Part shown: positions 46,462 through 54,274 of the stretch, piece after piece | Position numbering within the stretch: the stretch's first letter is position 1 | Layout of the letters: each line of letters begins with the position of its first letter | NCBI GenBank assembly: GCA_008080735.1 | Contig: SHMW01000002.1 | Span: forward strand, 1 to 54,274 | Origin: Promethearchaeota archaeon | GTDB taxonomy: Archaea > Asgardarchaeota > Lokiarchaeia > Sigyniarchaeales > SOKP01 | Reading direction: 5' to 3' | DNA length: 54,274 bases | Made by a program: the position numbers and the translations under genes | Notes under the pieces: generated by a model | What the model was told of the DNA's origin: nothing | What the model saw: only the letters and a program-made list of their open reading frames with translations | Databases searched by the model: none

Positions 46462-47688
46462 ATGTCCCACCCAATCATAACACGCTTGAGAGGAAGATTC
46501 AAACGCAATTCAGATATCGGACCTTATGGAATTCTCGATAAAGATGCGGTAAGATATTACCCGGAAGAGGATGAAGATAAGGAATATGAAGATATTCGCT
46601 CAGCTTTTTTCAGAGATACTGACCGTATCGTTCATTCGAAATCATATGCCCGATATATCGATAAATCCCAGGTATTTTTCGATCTTGATATCTATAACGC
46701 GAATATTACCCATCGTTCATTACATGTGGTCCTTGTCTCTCGATTAAGTCGCCAAATTGGGAGAATATTAAAACTTAACTTGGATTTAATAGAAGCGATC
46801 GCCTTGGGTCATGATATTGGACACGCCCCATACGGTCATCTTGGAGAACGGATACTTAATGATTTAAGCGAGGAGTATAATCTTGGCAATTTTGCCCATA
46901 ATGCGCAAAGTGTACGCTGGCTCTCAAAACTCGAGAAACGCTTTCCTAAACAACCTGCACAAGGGCTAAACCTTACTCTACAAGTTTTAGACGGGATTTT
47001 ATGCCACGACGGTGAAATTAACGAACGGCAGTTAAAACCTATAAATGTCAATGAAAAAAGCTGGAATGACCATTTTGCTGAATACTATGATTGTTTCAAT
47101 AAAAATAAGATTGTGAGAATCCCAATGTCTTATGAGGGTATAGCAGTTCGTTTTGCTGATACTATCGCCTATATCGGTCGCGACATTGAAGATGCGATAC
47201 TTCTGGAATATATTCAAAGAGAGGAGATCCCTAAGGAATGTGTGGATGTGCTCGGGGATACAAATCGCAAGATCATTAACACCTTAATAATGGACTTGCT
47301 CATGTTCAGCTTAGACAATGAGACAATAGGATATAGTGGGAAGGTCTATCAAGCACTGAAACAGCTTAAGAATTTTAACTATGAATATATCTATAATCGA
47401 AGAGACCTGTTTAAAGATACCGCTTCGACTAAAAATTTTATGGAATCATTATATGAGAAATTCGAATTAATTTTTCATCAATCTCTCAAGGATTTAGAAA
47501 ATGAACGGATGGATTCGTATATCTTTAGAGACCATATCAGTTATATTGATGATGCGAATCTAAATACTTATTATCAACCACTTAGAGAAAAAGAAAAGCT
47601 CCCACTTATCGTGCGGGATTATATTGCTGGGATGAGTGACAAGTATTTTAATGAAATCTATCGTAGGTTGAAATCCACCACTACTTAA
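46462..47688 (+). CDS. dGTPase-like HD-domain triphosphohydrolase
   Basis: 408 residues. The HD metal site reads His in ITHRSLH (about 90) and HD in GHDIGHAPYGHLGE (about 116-129), with a distal Asp in IAVRFADTIAYIGRDIEDA. The segment FFRDTDRIVHSKSYARYIDKSQVF (about 48-71) is the dGTPase signature, which reads FqRDRDRIihSxxFRRLxxKTQVF in the family. Such enzymes cleave dNTPs to nucleoside and triphosphate. Single gene, followed by a T-run. Confidence 0.9.
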   Translation: MSHPIITRLRGRFKRNSDIGPYGILDKDAVRYYPEEDEDKEYEDIRSAFFRDTDRIVHSKSYARYIDKSQVFFDLDIYNANITHRSLHVVLVSRLSRQIGRILKLNLDLIEAIALGHDIGHAPYGHLGERILNDLSEEYNLGNFAHNAQSVRWLSKLEKRFPKQPAQGLNLTLQVLDGILCHDGEINERQLKPINVNEKSWNDHFAEYYDCFNKNKIVRIPMSYEGIAVRFADTIAYIGRDIEDAILLEYIQREEIPKECVDVLGDTNRKIINTLIMDLLMFSLDNETIGYSGKVYQALKQLKNFNYEYIYNRRDLFKDTASTKNFMESLYEKFELIFHQSLKDLENERMDSYIFRDHISYIDDANLNTYYQPLREKEKLPLIVRDYIAGMSDKYFNEIYRRLKSTTT

Positions 47689-47689
47689 C

Positions 47690-47697
47690 TTTTTTTA
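47690..47697 (+). terminator. U-tract after the dGTPase-like gene
   Basis: A run of T begins one base after the stop codon (47690-47697) without a preceding hairpin, matching archaeal U-tract termination. Confidence 0.4.
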
Positions 47698-47755
47698 TAT
47701 CACTTTAGCTTAGGGGAGAAATTATAATACGAGGATCATACATTATCTTTAAAAT

Positions 47756-47890
47756 GTGGTGGATGTAAAAGAGGATATAAGTTTTTTACCAATCCAGCTT
47801 TCGGGGTTTTTTCAGTCACGGGGTTTAAGAATAAGTTTTTTTAAGCCGAAATGGGTTATCCTCTTAAATGTTTTAGATCACATCCACCAC
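47756..47890. ncRNA. Candidate structured RNA with nested inverted repeats
   Basis: An 11-bp perfect outer stem (GTGGTGGATGT 47756-47766, ACATCCACCAC 47880-47890) encloses a 9-bp perfect stem (AAGAGGATA 47769-47777, TATCCTCTT 47857-47865), and then a 6-bp TTTCGG/CCGAAA pair. Local G+C is higher than in the surroundings. No coding frame fits. It lies in a 767-base gene-free region. The strand is undecided; I cannot match a known RNA family. Confidence 0.45.
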
Positions 47891-48455
47891 TAAGAATATA
47901 AAATACTCAACTATAAAAATTTATCTGTTAGTGTTGTAAGAAAGTAGGAGAAAAGCCATATTCCAAAATTTTTTTGTATGATTGTGAATACATTTTCATT
48001 ATTATCTTTTATTTTCAATAATTATTGCTTCATATAAACTTTGATTCTGATTTAGAATTTGTTCTAATGGAGAGTTGAAAATTAAGCTGAAGGATAAAAA
48101 CACTACGCTATTAAATTTGAATTGATTTTCTCTGTGTTATTTTTTTTGTATGGCATCTCTAATAGAATTCTAGATCTTATTAGTCATAAGTAAGAACTCA
48201 TTGATTAAAGAAGAATTATATATAGTAAAAAATTGTTATAATATAGATTCTAATTATGATAAAGTTGCGAATGTGCTTTATTTCCTTTTAACTTCTCAAA
48301 AATAAATGTCCACATTACAGAAATATATCTAAAGTAGTATTAATAGATTATGATAAGAAGGGAAAAATAATTGGAATTGAGATTTTCAATTAAATTGAAA
48401 AGAATCTGAACGAAAATAAGCCTATTTTGATGAATGCATTTTAATCATAAGCTTG
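47891..48455. other. Gene-free AT-rich interval
   Basis: About 565 bases between the candidate RNA and the ATP-cone gene. No gene, tRNA or clear repeat was seen. Confidence 0.4.
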
Positions 48456-48896
48456 TTATTTACCAAGATCTCCAATGATCTTTTTTATTTCTTCATATTC
48501 AAATTTCATTTGGCGATAGACCCGTTCTTTTCGTATTTCCCTGTCTAGTACCTGTTCTACATTTTCAAACGGTTTTTCTTGGGAACCAGAATCGTGACTC
48601 GTGGCAGTAATGAGCTTATCAAAATCATAAAATGGTAGCCCAAGTCGTGTATACATGAACCTGGCTTTATCGTATCCCTTTTCCAAGAGAATGGCGCAGA
48701 CCATTTCCCGAATTTCAGGAGACGTCAAGACGGGAATTTTATAGGCGATTACACGACGAGCTAGCTCAATGGCTACTTCATTTGCTTCATTTTCCGTTAA
48801 TAATGTTTCTTCCTTCAAGCTTTCATAAATTCGTTTTGGATCAAAGGTTTCTTCGGTATTTTTACTCGTTTTTACTTTAGGCAACAGGTCATACAT
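48456..48896 (-). CDS. Stand-alone ATP-cone domain protein
   Basis: 146 residues. The N-terminal 90 match an ATP-cone: KVKTSKNTEETFDPKRIYESL, then LARRVIAYKI, then TSPEIREMVCAILLEKGY and ARFMYTRLGLPFYDFDKLI. ATP-cones bind ATP/dATP and regulate ribonucleotide reductases or NrdR. The C-terminal 50 residues are a charged helix, and no reductase catalytic domain follows. It could be a detached RNR regulatory domain or a nucleotide-sensing regulator. It has no zinc ribbon, so it is not a standard NrdR. Single gene. Confidence 0.7.
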   Translation of the reverse strand: MYDLLPKVKTSKNTEETFDPKRIYESLKEETLLTENEANEVAIELARRVIAYKIPVLTSPEIREMVCAILLEKGYDKARFMYTRLGLPFYDFDKLITATSHDSGSQEKPFENVEQVLDREIRKERVYRQMKFEYEEIKKIIGDLGK

Positions 48897-49174
48897 GATA
48901 AGGTTTCAAAACCCCATTATAAGTAATAATAATATTAATAATTATAATTTTTCATAATTTTTAATTGCACTAAAGACTACTTATTAATAAAATAATAAAA
49001 TTTTTCTTATGTACATATTTGGCTCCCTCCCTCCTCATCAATTCTTTTTGATTTTAAGTCTAGGGCAAGGCGCACAAAATAATAATCAATACTAAAAAAT
49101 CTAATCAATAGTAGAATTTCAAGAAAATTTTTTAGGAATCCTAAATTATTTAGATCATCAATAGAAATCATCAA

Positions 49175-49276
49175 AGCCCAGTGGTGTAGAACGATATATG
49201 CCTATATGTCGTGCAGAACGGCCAAGCATTTGGGACTCTGAATCCTAAGACCACGGTTCGACTCCGTGCTGGGCTA
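49175..49276 (+). tRNA. tRNA-Gln (CTG) with a D-loop intron
   Basis: Acceptor AGCCCAG/CTGGGCT (49175-49181, 49269-49275), discriminator A 49276. D-stem GTGT/GCAT with two G-T pairs. Anticodon loop CTCTGAA (49336-49342 minus 200, i.e. 49136+ offset is not used; the loop bases are 49236-49242) gives CTG. T-arm CACGG TTCGACT CCGTG. A 27-base intron interrupts the D-loop. No encoded CCA. Confidence 0.88.
49191..49217 (+). other. Bulge-helix-bulge intron in the tRNA-Gln D-loop (about 16/17)
   Basis: The central 4-bp helix is TGTA (49185-49188) with TGCA (49212-49215). The bulges are GAA (49189-49191) and GAA (49216-49218). Inside is an 8-bp hairpin, CGATATAT/ATATGTCG (49192-49199, 49204-49211). 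Cutting after the second base of each bulge removes 49191-49217 and gives a D-loop AGAACGGCCAA. The outer exon helix is weak. Confidence 0.7.
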
Positions 49277-49393
49277 TTATTTATTTAAACTTCTATTCAA
49301 AAAATTTATTGATTTTTAGACATATTTAGTGCATATTCTTATAAAGATAACCTTGTTTCAAAAGAATTAAGTAAAAAAATATGAATTTCAATA

Positions 49394-49807
49394 TTAATTT
49401 ATGATAAGATATCGGAAATTAGTTATTTCACTTATAGAATTAATCTCTACCACCAATTTATGGAAGTCTTCCAAATACCCTTCATAAACCATGAATATAG
49501 TGAGATTTTCTTGCATATAATGTTGATTTCTACTCACAATATGATTTTTGAAGATTGTCTCGATTTTATTTATTTTTTTCACTACATTATAATCGTTGGG
49601 AATCACAATCATTAAATTTCCATTAATCTTTTTAGAAATTGGGATGGATTCTCCATCTGAATCGACTTCTTCAGAATCAACGGTTGACATTAGCCGCAAT
49701 AGAGCATCTCGAACTAATTTTGATCTGTTATCATAATGTTGTTTTGAGATTAATTTATTTATGAATTTTTTAATACTTTCATTGATGGAGATGCTAATTA
49801 TGGGCAT
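49394..49807 (-). CDS. NikR-like ribbon-helix-helix regulator lacking metal ligands
   Basis: About 137 residues. The N-terminal RHH motif is ISISINESIKKFINKLI with YDNRSKLVRDALLRLM, and the C-terminal half has an ACT-like betaalphabeta fold as in NikR. The NikR metal ligands (His, His-x-His, Cys) are not conserved; only one candidate His (NQHYM) remains, so a metal-free or different ligand role is likely. The start is ATG 49807, which has AAGGTG upstream; the longer frame begins with a TTG and adds 12 residues. The C-terminal region and target genes are unknown. Confidence 0.65.
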   Translation of the reverse strand: MPIISISINESIKKFINKLISKQHYDNRSKLVRDALLRLMSTVDSEEVDSDGESIPISKKINGNLMIVIPNDYNVVKKINKIETIFKNHIVSRNQHYMQENLTIFMVYEGYLEDFHKLVVEINSISEITNFRYLIIN

Positions 49808-49937
49808 TTTTTTATAACACCTTAAAAATATTCTATAAGACAAAGAGAAAAAAATTCCTTAATATCCTTAATTACACTTTAAATAAATATTCTTTCTTGT
49901 ATTTAAAATTGATTGTTAAATTATGGAAAAAAAGGTT

Positions 49938-52295
49938 TTAGAGTTTAATGCTCCTTGCAAGTACATTCTTAAACTTCTCAACATCATCTCCTAACTTCTG
50001 GGCATCTTCATCGGAAATACTTTCGTCCTTTTCATACTTATTCAATACCGTGAGCCAATATTCGATGCGACCTAAGATTGGGTTGTCATCACCTAAGATT
50101 TTACGTAGTCGAACGAAAGTATCATGAAGTTTATTGCGAATGTTCAATGCCTTCCATTTTAACATGCAGTAGTCGCTAATTTCGGCGAGATTCTGAGTAA
50201 TTGCCATCACATCAATAGTTTTCTCACGTTCATCTGCCCTGATTTTTCTAATAATGTTGATTTCTTCAAATAGGATTTCAATAACTTTTGCGAGAAATCC
50301 GGTCAATTGTCCAGGATTAGCACACCAAACTCGTACTTCTAATGATTGATTTGACTCGGAAACAAAAATTCGTGTGATAATTCGTCCTCCGGTTACTTTC
50401 GCTTCTGCACAGAACCATGCTTCGGCTTTATATCCTTTTTCTTTTTGCGCATCTTCATGAGAGGTAATCATACTTGTCTCAAAGTTTTTTAATGCGCGAA
50501 TAGCTGCTCGAAATGCCAAACGAGGGTCCAGATCCGCGATTAAGAATGCCCGCGCATCATTTGGAAGGGATGAAATTGCGGTTTGGCAATCTTCAATGGT
50601 GGAGAGAGAATTACATACAAGTGGACATTTAATTTGAACCTCCTTCTTTCTGACGGGAATAGAATTCTGTTCTCCCTTCGCATTTTTATAGATAACAGTT
50701 CCGCTAATATTCGAAATTCCGCATTCTTTTGGTTCAATGTAAAAATCAACCCCTCGAGAATTTCCGCTTTCAATTACAGGGATATTGATCATTGGTTCTT
50801 TTATTTGATAACTTGAGGGCGCATCCAAGACCACTTTTACATTATTGATCGCCATCCCACTATTATTTCGAACAACTACCTTGAAGCGAACTTGTCCTCC
50901 GACAAAATCATATTCTCGCACCACTTCAATATCATCTTCTTGTTTTGTCACTTGTTTATGTGCTTCTTTCGCTGGTGAATATTGACGTACAGAGGATACG
51001 CTATATGCTACAAATAACTTCTTAGCCATATCTATGTATCCGTCGATCTCCCCTTTGCCTATCAGTTGCGCTAAAATCTCTTCTATACTTGATTCTGTGA
51101 CTCCTATTCTGTTAGATAATTCTTTTAGCGGCATTGTCCGATAGGCTTTTGCAAGTTCCTTTATTCGTTTTTCAAGGTGTTGCTCCGTGATAAACTCTCG
51201 CCGCTGGGTAAAGATTCCTTTTACTTTACCGTTTTTTATTAAATCGTGGAGACTTCGTCTTGCTAACTCTACGGCAATTTTTAATTCATCGGCTAATTTT
51301 TTGAGTTCAAATTTTCCGTGTTTGTCCGCATAATTCTGTATTTCAGAATATATCTGTTTCGAAGTGATAATTTCGTTTCCTCTATCAGCAAAAAAAGCGG
51401 AAATCTCCTTAGTTCTCATTAAATTCACGCAAAATGATTTCATCAAATCTTTTGGAATATTAAACTCATCCGCTAATTCCTTTAGACCAATACGTCCCTC
51501 TTCATTTATCTCTTCGATAGTTGTGGAGGTGATATATTTTTGCGTATAATAAGTTTTTTTATCTAAAGAGAAGGAACCTTTTATTTGAAATTGGGAGATT
51601 AATTTGTAGATAACCTTCAATGCTATCTCAGAACTCATATCGAGCATCATAGCGATATCAGACACTTTAATTATTCCCTCATCATTAAATTTCGCTAACA
51701 AGTTTTCTTTTAATTCTTGGGGAATATAGTAGAACATTTTGTTCTTCTTATCAATGATTCCATAAATACGCTCCTCATCAAGATATTTTTCTACTAATTT
51801 TACCATCTGACTTTCTTGGATATTAAATGAGCTTGTAATTGTAGAGAAATTGGTAATTGAAGACCGTTTTAATAAATCTAAAAAGCATTTGGGACAGATT
51901 TCTTTACCCTCATAATGACTAAGCTTCTTTCCACATAGTTTGAAGCCATCTATTAAATCATATCGATTCGCCTCTCGAGCAAGCTTCTCCTTGGAGGCAA
52001 AGAACAAACCAGGAGTTTTGAGATATGAATTCCACGAACAATTTGTACACTGCAAATAGTATTGACCGGAACTTAGCTTGTCCAGTTGGAGTAATGAACT
52101 GCATTCAGGACATTTACTATCCTCTATCACGGTACATCTATAACTTGTTTCAGCTGCTTTTGCCTTGGAGTATTTGACGTTGTGCTTTTTACATTCCCAT
52201 TGCTCTGTGGTAGCCATATGATTAATACAAAAACTAGAACCACACTTTTCACACGTAAATTCGATATCCTCACTCTCGCAGAACAAACATTTCAT
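49938..52295 (-). CDS. Zinc-finger / tandem winged-helix / appendage-like domain protein
   Basis: 785 residues. The N-terminus (1-40) is an AN1-like zinc finger (Cys3, Cys6, Cys15, Cys18, Cys23, His26, Cys35, His38). Further CxxC pairs follow (62/65, 83/86, 134/137). Residues 145-435 hold about five winged-helix repeats of 50-60 residues, each with a short helix, an LxxLIxxGxI-type helix and a Tyr-rich hairpin. Residues 455-555 are a beta-sandwich (GGQVRFKVVVRNNSGMAINN, IPVIESGNSRGVDFYIEP, ISGTVIYKNAKGE) like adaptin or gamma-COP appendage domains. An alpha/beta region (560-690) and helical end follow. There are no membrane segments. Domain calls beyond zinc finger and winged helix are inferred. 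Confidence 0.6.
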   Translation of the reverse strand: MKCLFCESEDIEFTCEKCGSSFCINHMATTEQWECKKHNVKYSKAKAAETSYRCTVIEDSKCPECSSLLQLDKLSSGQYYLQCTNCSWNSYLKTPGLFFASKEKLAREANRYDLIDGFKLCGKKLSHYEGKEICPKCFLDLLKRSSITNFSTITSSFNIQESQMVKLVEKYLDEERIYGIIDKKNKMFYYIPQELKENLLAKFNDEGIIKVSDIAMMLDMSSEIALKVIYKLISQFQIKGSFSLDKKTYYTQKYITSTTIEEINEEGRIGLKELADEFNIPKDLMKSFCVNLMRTKEISAFFADRGNEIITSKQIYSEIQNYADKHGKFELKKLADELKIAVELARRSLHDLIKNGKVKGIFTQRREFITEQHLEKRIKELAKAYRTMPLKELSNRIGVTESSIEEILAQLIGKGEIDGYIDMAKKLFVAYSVSSVRQYSPAKEAHKQVTKQEDDIEVVREYDFVGGQVRFKVVVRNNSGMAINNVKVVLDAPSSYQIKEPMINIPVIESGNSRGVDFYIEPKECGISNISGTVIYKNAKGEQNSIPVRKKEVQIKCPLVCNSLSTIEDCQTAISSLPNDARAFLIADLDPRLAFRAAIRALKNFETSMITSHEDAQKEKGYKAEAWFCAEAKVTGGRIITRIFVSESNQSLEVRVWCANPGQLTGFLAKVIEILFEEINIIRKIRADEREKTIDVMAITQNLAEISDYCMLKWKALNIRNKLHDTFVRLRKILGDDNPILGRIEYWLTVLNKYEKDESISDEDAQKLGDDVEKFKNVLARSIKL

Positions 52296-52493
52296 ATTTT
52301 TATGTGATCCTCTTTCATTATAATTATTCTTATAATAGTTTCAATAATTAAATATTTTTAGATATAATTAATCTATAGTAGTCCAATATTTTAAACTCTA
52401 AATTGGGTTTTCTGTGAATATAATACATTCAATATCTCAAAAAAAAACAATACTACATAAAATTTGAATTTAACAATTATGAAATATATTTCA

Positions 52494-53228
52494 TTATAAA
52501 TTTGCAGAGATGGGCTCTGTTGGAAATACCACTATTTCTAATATACTTAACACCATCACAATGACATTAAAGACGATTATGATGAGTGTCATTGCATAGA
52601 GAATCCGATTCTTCCGATTTGACTTCTTCCTAAATATTTGAGAGCTTCCAAGTTTAGCTAAAGCCAAAGGAAATAATCCAACAAATGTACCTAATGAGAA
52701 AAGGAACACGATCATTAGAGCGATAAAAAATCCTTCACTGAAGGTAAACTGCACGCACTGGGTATAAATAATGAGCTCAAAGATACAAGGGGCAAATCCC
52801 GCAAGCACACCAAAGATAAATGGGGTTTTGGGTCTATCCCAATTCATTTGGGGAGGAATTTCATTCTCTGAAATATTGTGAGGCATATATTTTCCTTTTA
52901 GAATTACACCCAAGAGGATAATTGCAGCGATGATTGATGAGAGAGCACCAAAAAAATTAATCGTACTTGAGTCTGGAGATGGTAATCCAAAAAAGAAGGG
53001 TAAGATGGTCACGAATATCAATGCACCCGCGATAATTAAATTTGCCGCAATGAGCCCAAATCCATAAAGGGCGAGTATGTAAAAACTTCTTTTGGGAGTT
53101 TTTGAAATTCCGAGAGACCAAAAAAGGAAAATTGCTTTATCCTCACAAGGTAGAATTGTATGAAGAAATCCTAGAATAAATGCCATCAGAAAAACAACTA
53201 AATACGGTTCGAAAAAAGATTGGAACAT
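52494..53228 (-). CDS. Polytopic membrane protein of the NicO/UreH/TauE-like group
   Basis: 244 residues with about six membrane helices. The first helix motif GFLHTILPCEDKAIFLFWSLG resembles the LHxLxPxHxK motif of Ni/Co (NicO) and UreH-type transporters, but Cys-Glu replaces part of the His-rich motif. A second LAGFAPCIFEL, Ala-Pro-Cys, recalls CcdA/DsbD. It could transport a metal or thiol-redox equivalents. The substrate is undetermined. It lies 41 bases downstream of hisA on the same strand. Confidence 0.55.
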   Translation of the reverse strand: MFQSFFEPYLVVFLMAFILGFLHTILPCEDKAIFLFWSLGISKTPKRSFYILALYGFGLIAANLIIAGALIFVTILPFFFGLPSPDSSTINFFGALSSIIAAIILLGVILKGKYMPHNISENEIPPQMNWDRPKTPFIFGVLAGFAPCIFELIIYTQCVQFTFSEGFFIALMIVFLFSLGTFVGLFPLALAKLGSSQIFRKKSNRKNRILYAMTLIIIVFNVIVMVLSILEIVVFPTEPISANL

Positions 53229-53269
53229 TTTCTATCTAATTACGGTTTTGACTTTTTGGATATATTAAT

Positions 53270-54004
53270 TTATATACGTTTATTTTTATATTTAGATTTT
53301 TTTACAATCAAAGGATCAATTTTCTTCTCATAGAATGCTTTTCCGATCACAGCACCATGAACTCCAATTTGATGTAATTTTTCTAAATCTTCCTCGTTTC
53401 TTATTCCCCCTGCTGCTAGGATAGGTATATCAATCGAGTTCACCATCTTTTTTATGTTTATAAAGTCTGGCCCCGTGAACGCTCCGTCAGATTCTATTGC
53501 CGAAAATAATATAAATCCCGCTCCATATTCCCCAATTTTCTTACCAAAACTAAAAGGGTCTTTATTTGTCTGTTTGGTCCATCCATGGGTAGCTACGCGC
53601 CCGTTTTTATAATCTAAAGCGACAACCACGTGTTCTGAGCCTATTTTTTTTGAAAGAATTTTGATTTTTTCGGGGGTTTTAATGGCCATTGTGCCTAATA
53701 TCACGCGATCTACCCCCAAATCGACTAATTCTTCTGCCTCTTCTATGGTTCGGATCCCTCCTCCTACTTGAACTTTCATTCGGCGCTCTGTGTCTTGGAT
53801 CATTTCTCTTAATATTTGCTTATTTTTATTAGATCCCCATGCGCCATCTAAATCAATAAAATGTAATCTCTCGGCGCCTATCTCTTTCCAGTACTCTAAG
53901 GCATCCAGCGGATCTTCATAATATATGGTTTCTGTACCTTTTCTACCTTGGAATAACCGTACACACTTACCATCACTTATATCAATTGCGGGTATTATTT
54001 CCAT
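53270..54004 (-). CDS. hisA: HisA, phosphoribosylformimino-AICAR ribotide isomerase
   Basis: 244 residues with the (betaalpha)8 pattern: IIPAIDISDGKCVRLFQG with catalytic Asp8, VQVGGGIRTIEEAEEL, VALDYKNGRVATHGWTK with the second Asp, and the phosphate-binding ILAAGGIRNEEDLEKL and GAVIGKAFYE motifs. HisA is separated from HisF by the AIDxxxGKxVRLxQG and GW motifs. It isomerises ProFAR in histidine synthesis. No other his gene is in the window. Confidence 0.93.
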   Translation of the reverse strand: MEIIPAIDISDGKCVRLFQGRKGTETIYYEDPLDALEYWKEIGAERLHFIDLDGAWGSNKNKQILREMIQDTERRMKVQVGGGIRTIEEAEELVDLGVDRVILGTMAIKTPEKIKILSKKIGSEHVVVALDYKNGRVATHGWTKQTNKDPFSFGKKIGEYGAGFILFSAIESDGAFTGPDFINIKKMVNSIDIPILAAGGIRNEEDLEKLHQIGVHGAVIGKAFYEKKIDPLIVKKSKYKNKRI

Positions 54005-54274
54005 GTTATTATTTTCCGCGCTCTTGAATAGTAATTGACATCATAAAAAATTCAAAAAAACCGATCTTTTGGGTTTAAAACCTATATATCTGGTTTTATA
54101 ATGACTCAATATAATGTTAACTTTTAAAAAGTTATCTTATTGAATGTAATTCTTTTAATTTTATTAAAATTTAGGTTTATTAAAAACTAGCGAAATTTTT
54201 AATAAGAATTAGAAAAATCTGTGAAGGATTTTCCCAGTTTGCATTACTCTTCTTTATTAAAAACTTCTTTTGTT

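Noticed and set aside
47756..47890. Box H/ACA guide RNA on the minus strand
   Set aside because: An ACA follows the outer stem, but the 3-prime side of the would-be pocket is only two to four bases, too short for a guide.
49013..49050. Purine-rich Shine-Dalgarno-like tract before a 10-codon minus-strand ORF
   Set aside because: The peptide is tiny, lies over 80 bases from the ATP-cone start and has no supporting feature; probably chance.
49394..53228. Nickel regulon made of the NikR-like regulator and the NicO-like transporter
   Set aside because: The genes are separated by the 785-residue gene, the regulator lacks the metal ligands and the transporter motif is altered.
1..54274. CRISPR arrays, insertion sequences or prophage
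   Set aside because: No regularly spaced direct repeats, transposase, integrase or capsid-like genes were seen.

Overview
The window looks like a chromosome segment of an Asgard archaeon, probably close to Lokiarchaeia. The evidence is gene content plus a visibly AT-rich base composition: a rotary A-type ATPase operon, an FttA/aCPSF1 ribonuclease, an EF-2 paralogue without the diphthamide site, a Roadblock-Ras-like GTPase fusion, a gelsolin-like protein, and two tRNAs with archaeal bulge-helix-bulge introns. No phage, insertion sequence, CRISPR array or rRNA was seen. The genus-level placement is inference.

Layout. 127-2433: an ATP-grasp enzyme, then a two-gene unit (low-molecular-weight phosphatase and UppP). 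2542-15672, minus strand: a tightly packed chemosensory operon. In transcription order it has a 3-TM protein, an MCP with a 3-TM membrane part, a longin/roadblock-like protein, CheW, CheY, CheA, a 1056-residue coiled-coil protein, an unknown protein, a CheW-CheC-CheC fusion, a gelsolin-like protein and a Roadblock-GTPase. 15967-19924: a divergent zinc-finger/roadblock-like gene, a large helical protein, a SpoIIAA-like protein and an LCIB-type (theta) carbonic anhydrase. 20099-23721: CheB followed by a CheR-coiled-coil-CheD fusion. 23868-24542: nicotinamidase. 24939-34319: A-ATPase operon in the order K-C-H-F-E-A-B-D-I plus a zinc-ribbon membrane protein. 34444-38054: UspA, a paralogue of the helical protein, tRNA-Gly(CCC) and a DUF362 protein. 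38226-47688: EF-2 paralogue, PurN, FttA, a GNAT, a polyferredoxin membrane protein, a tiny membrane protein and a dGTPase-like HD protein. 47756-54004: a candidate structured RNA, an orphan ATP-cone protein, tRNA-Gln(CTG), an RHH regulator, a large zinc-finger/winged-helix/appendage-like protein, a NicO/UreH-like membrane protein and HisA.

How it fits together. Between them the two che loci encode a complete adaptation and phosphorelay pathway: receptor, CheW, CheA, CheY, CheB, CheR, a CheD-like module and CheC phosphatases. No archaellum gene and no recognisable CheF adaptor is present. Instead, the main che operon runs at close spacing into a gelsolin-like gene and a Roadblock-Ras-like GTPase. 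A working hypothesis is a two-component chemosensory system whose output reaches a eukaryote-like GTPase/cytoskeletal module rather than, or as well as, an archaellum. The association is seen in the sequence; the function is inference.

Other points of interest are a CheD-like domain whose catalytic Cys is Thr, a cheR frame with no ATG/GTG/TTG start upstream of its conserved N-terminal domain, tRNA introns in the T-loop and D-loop, and a 135-nt sequence with nested perfect inverted repeats.
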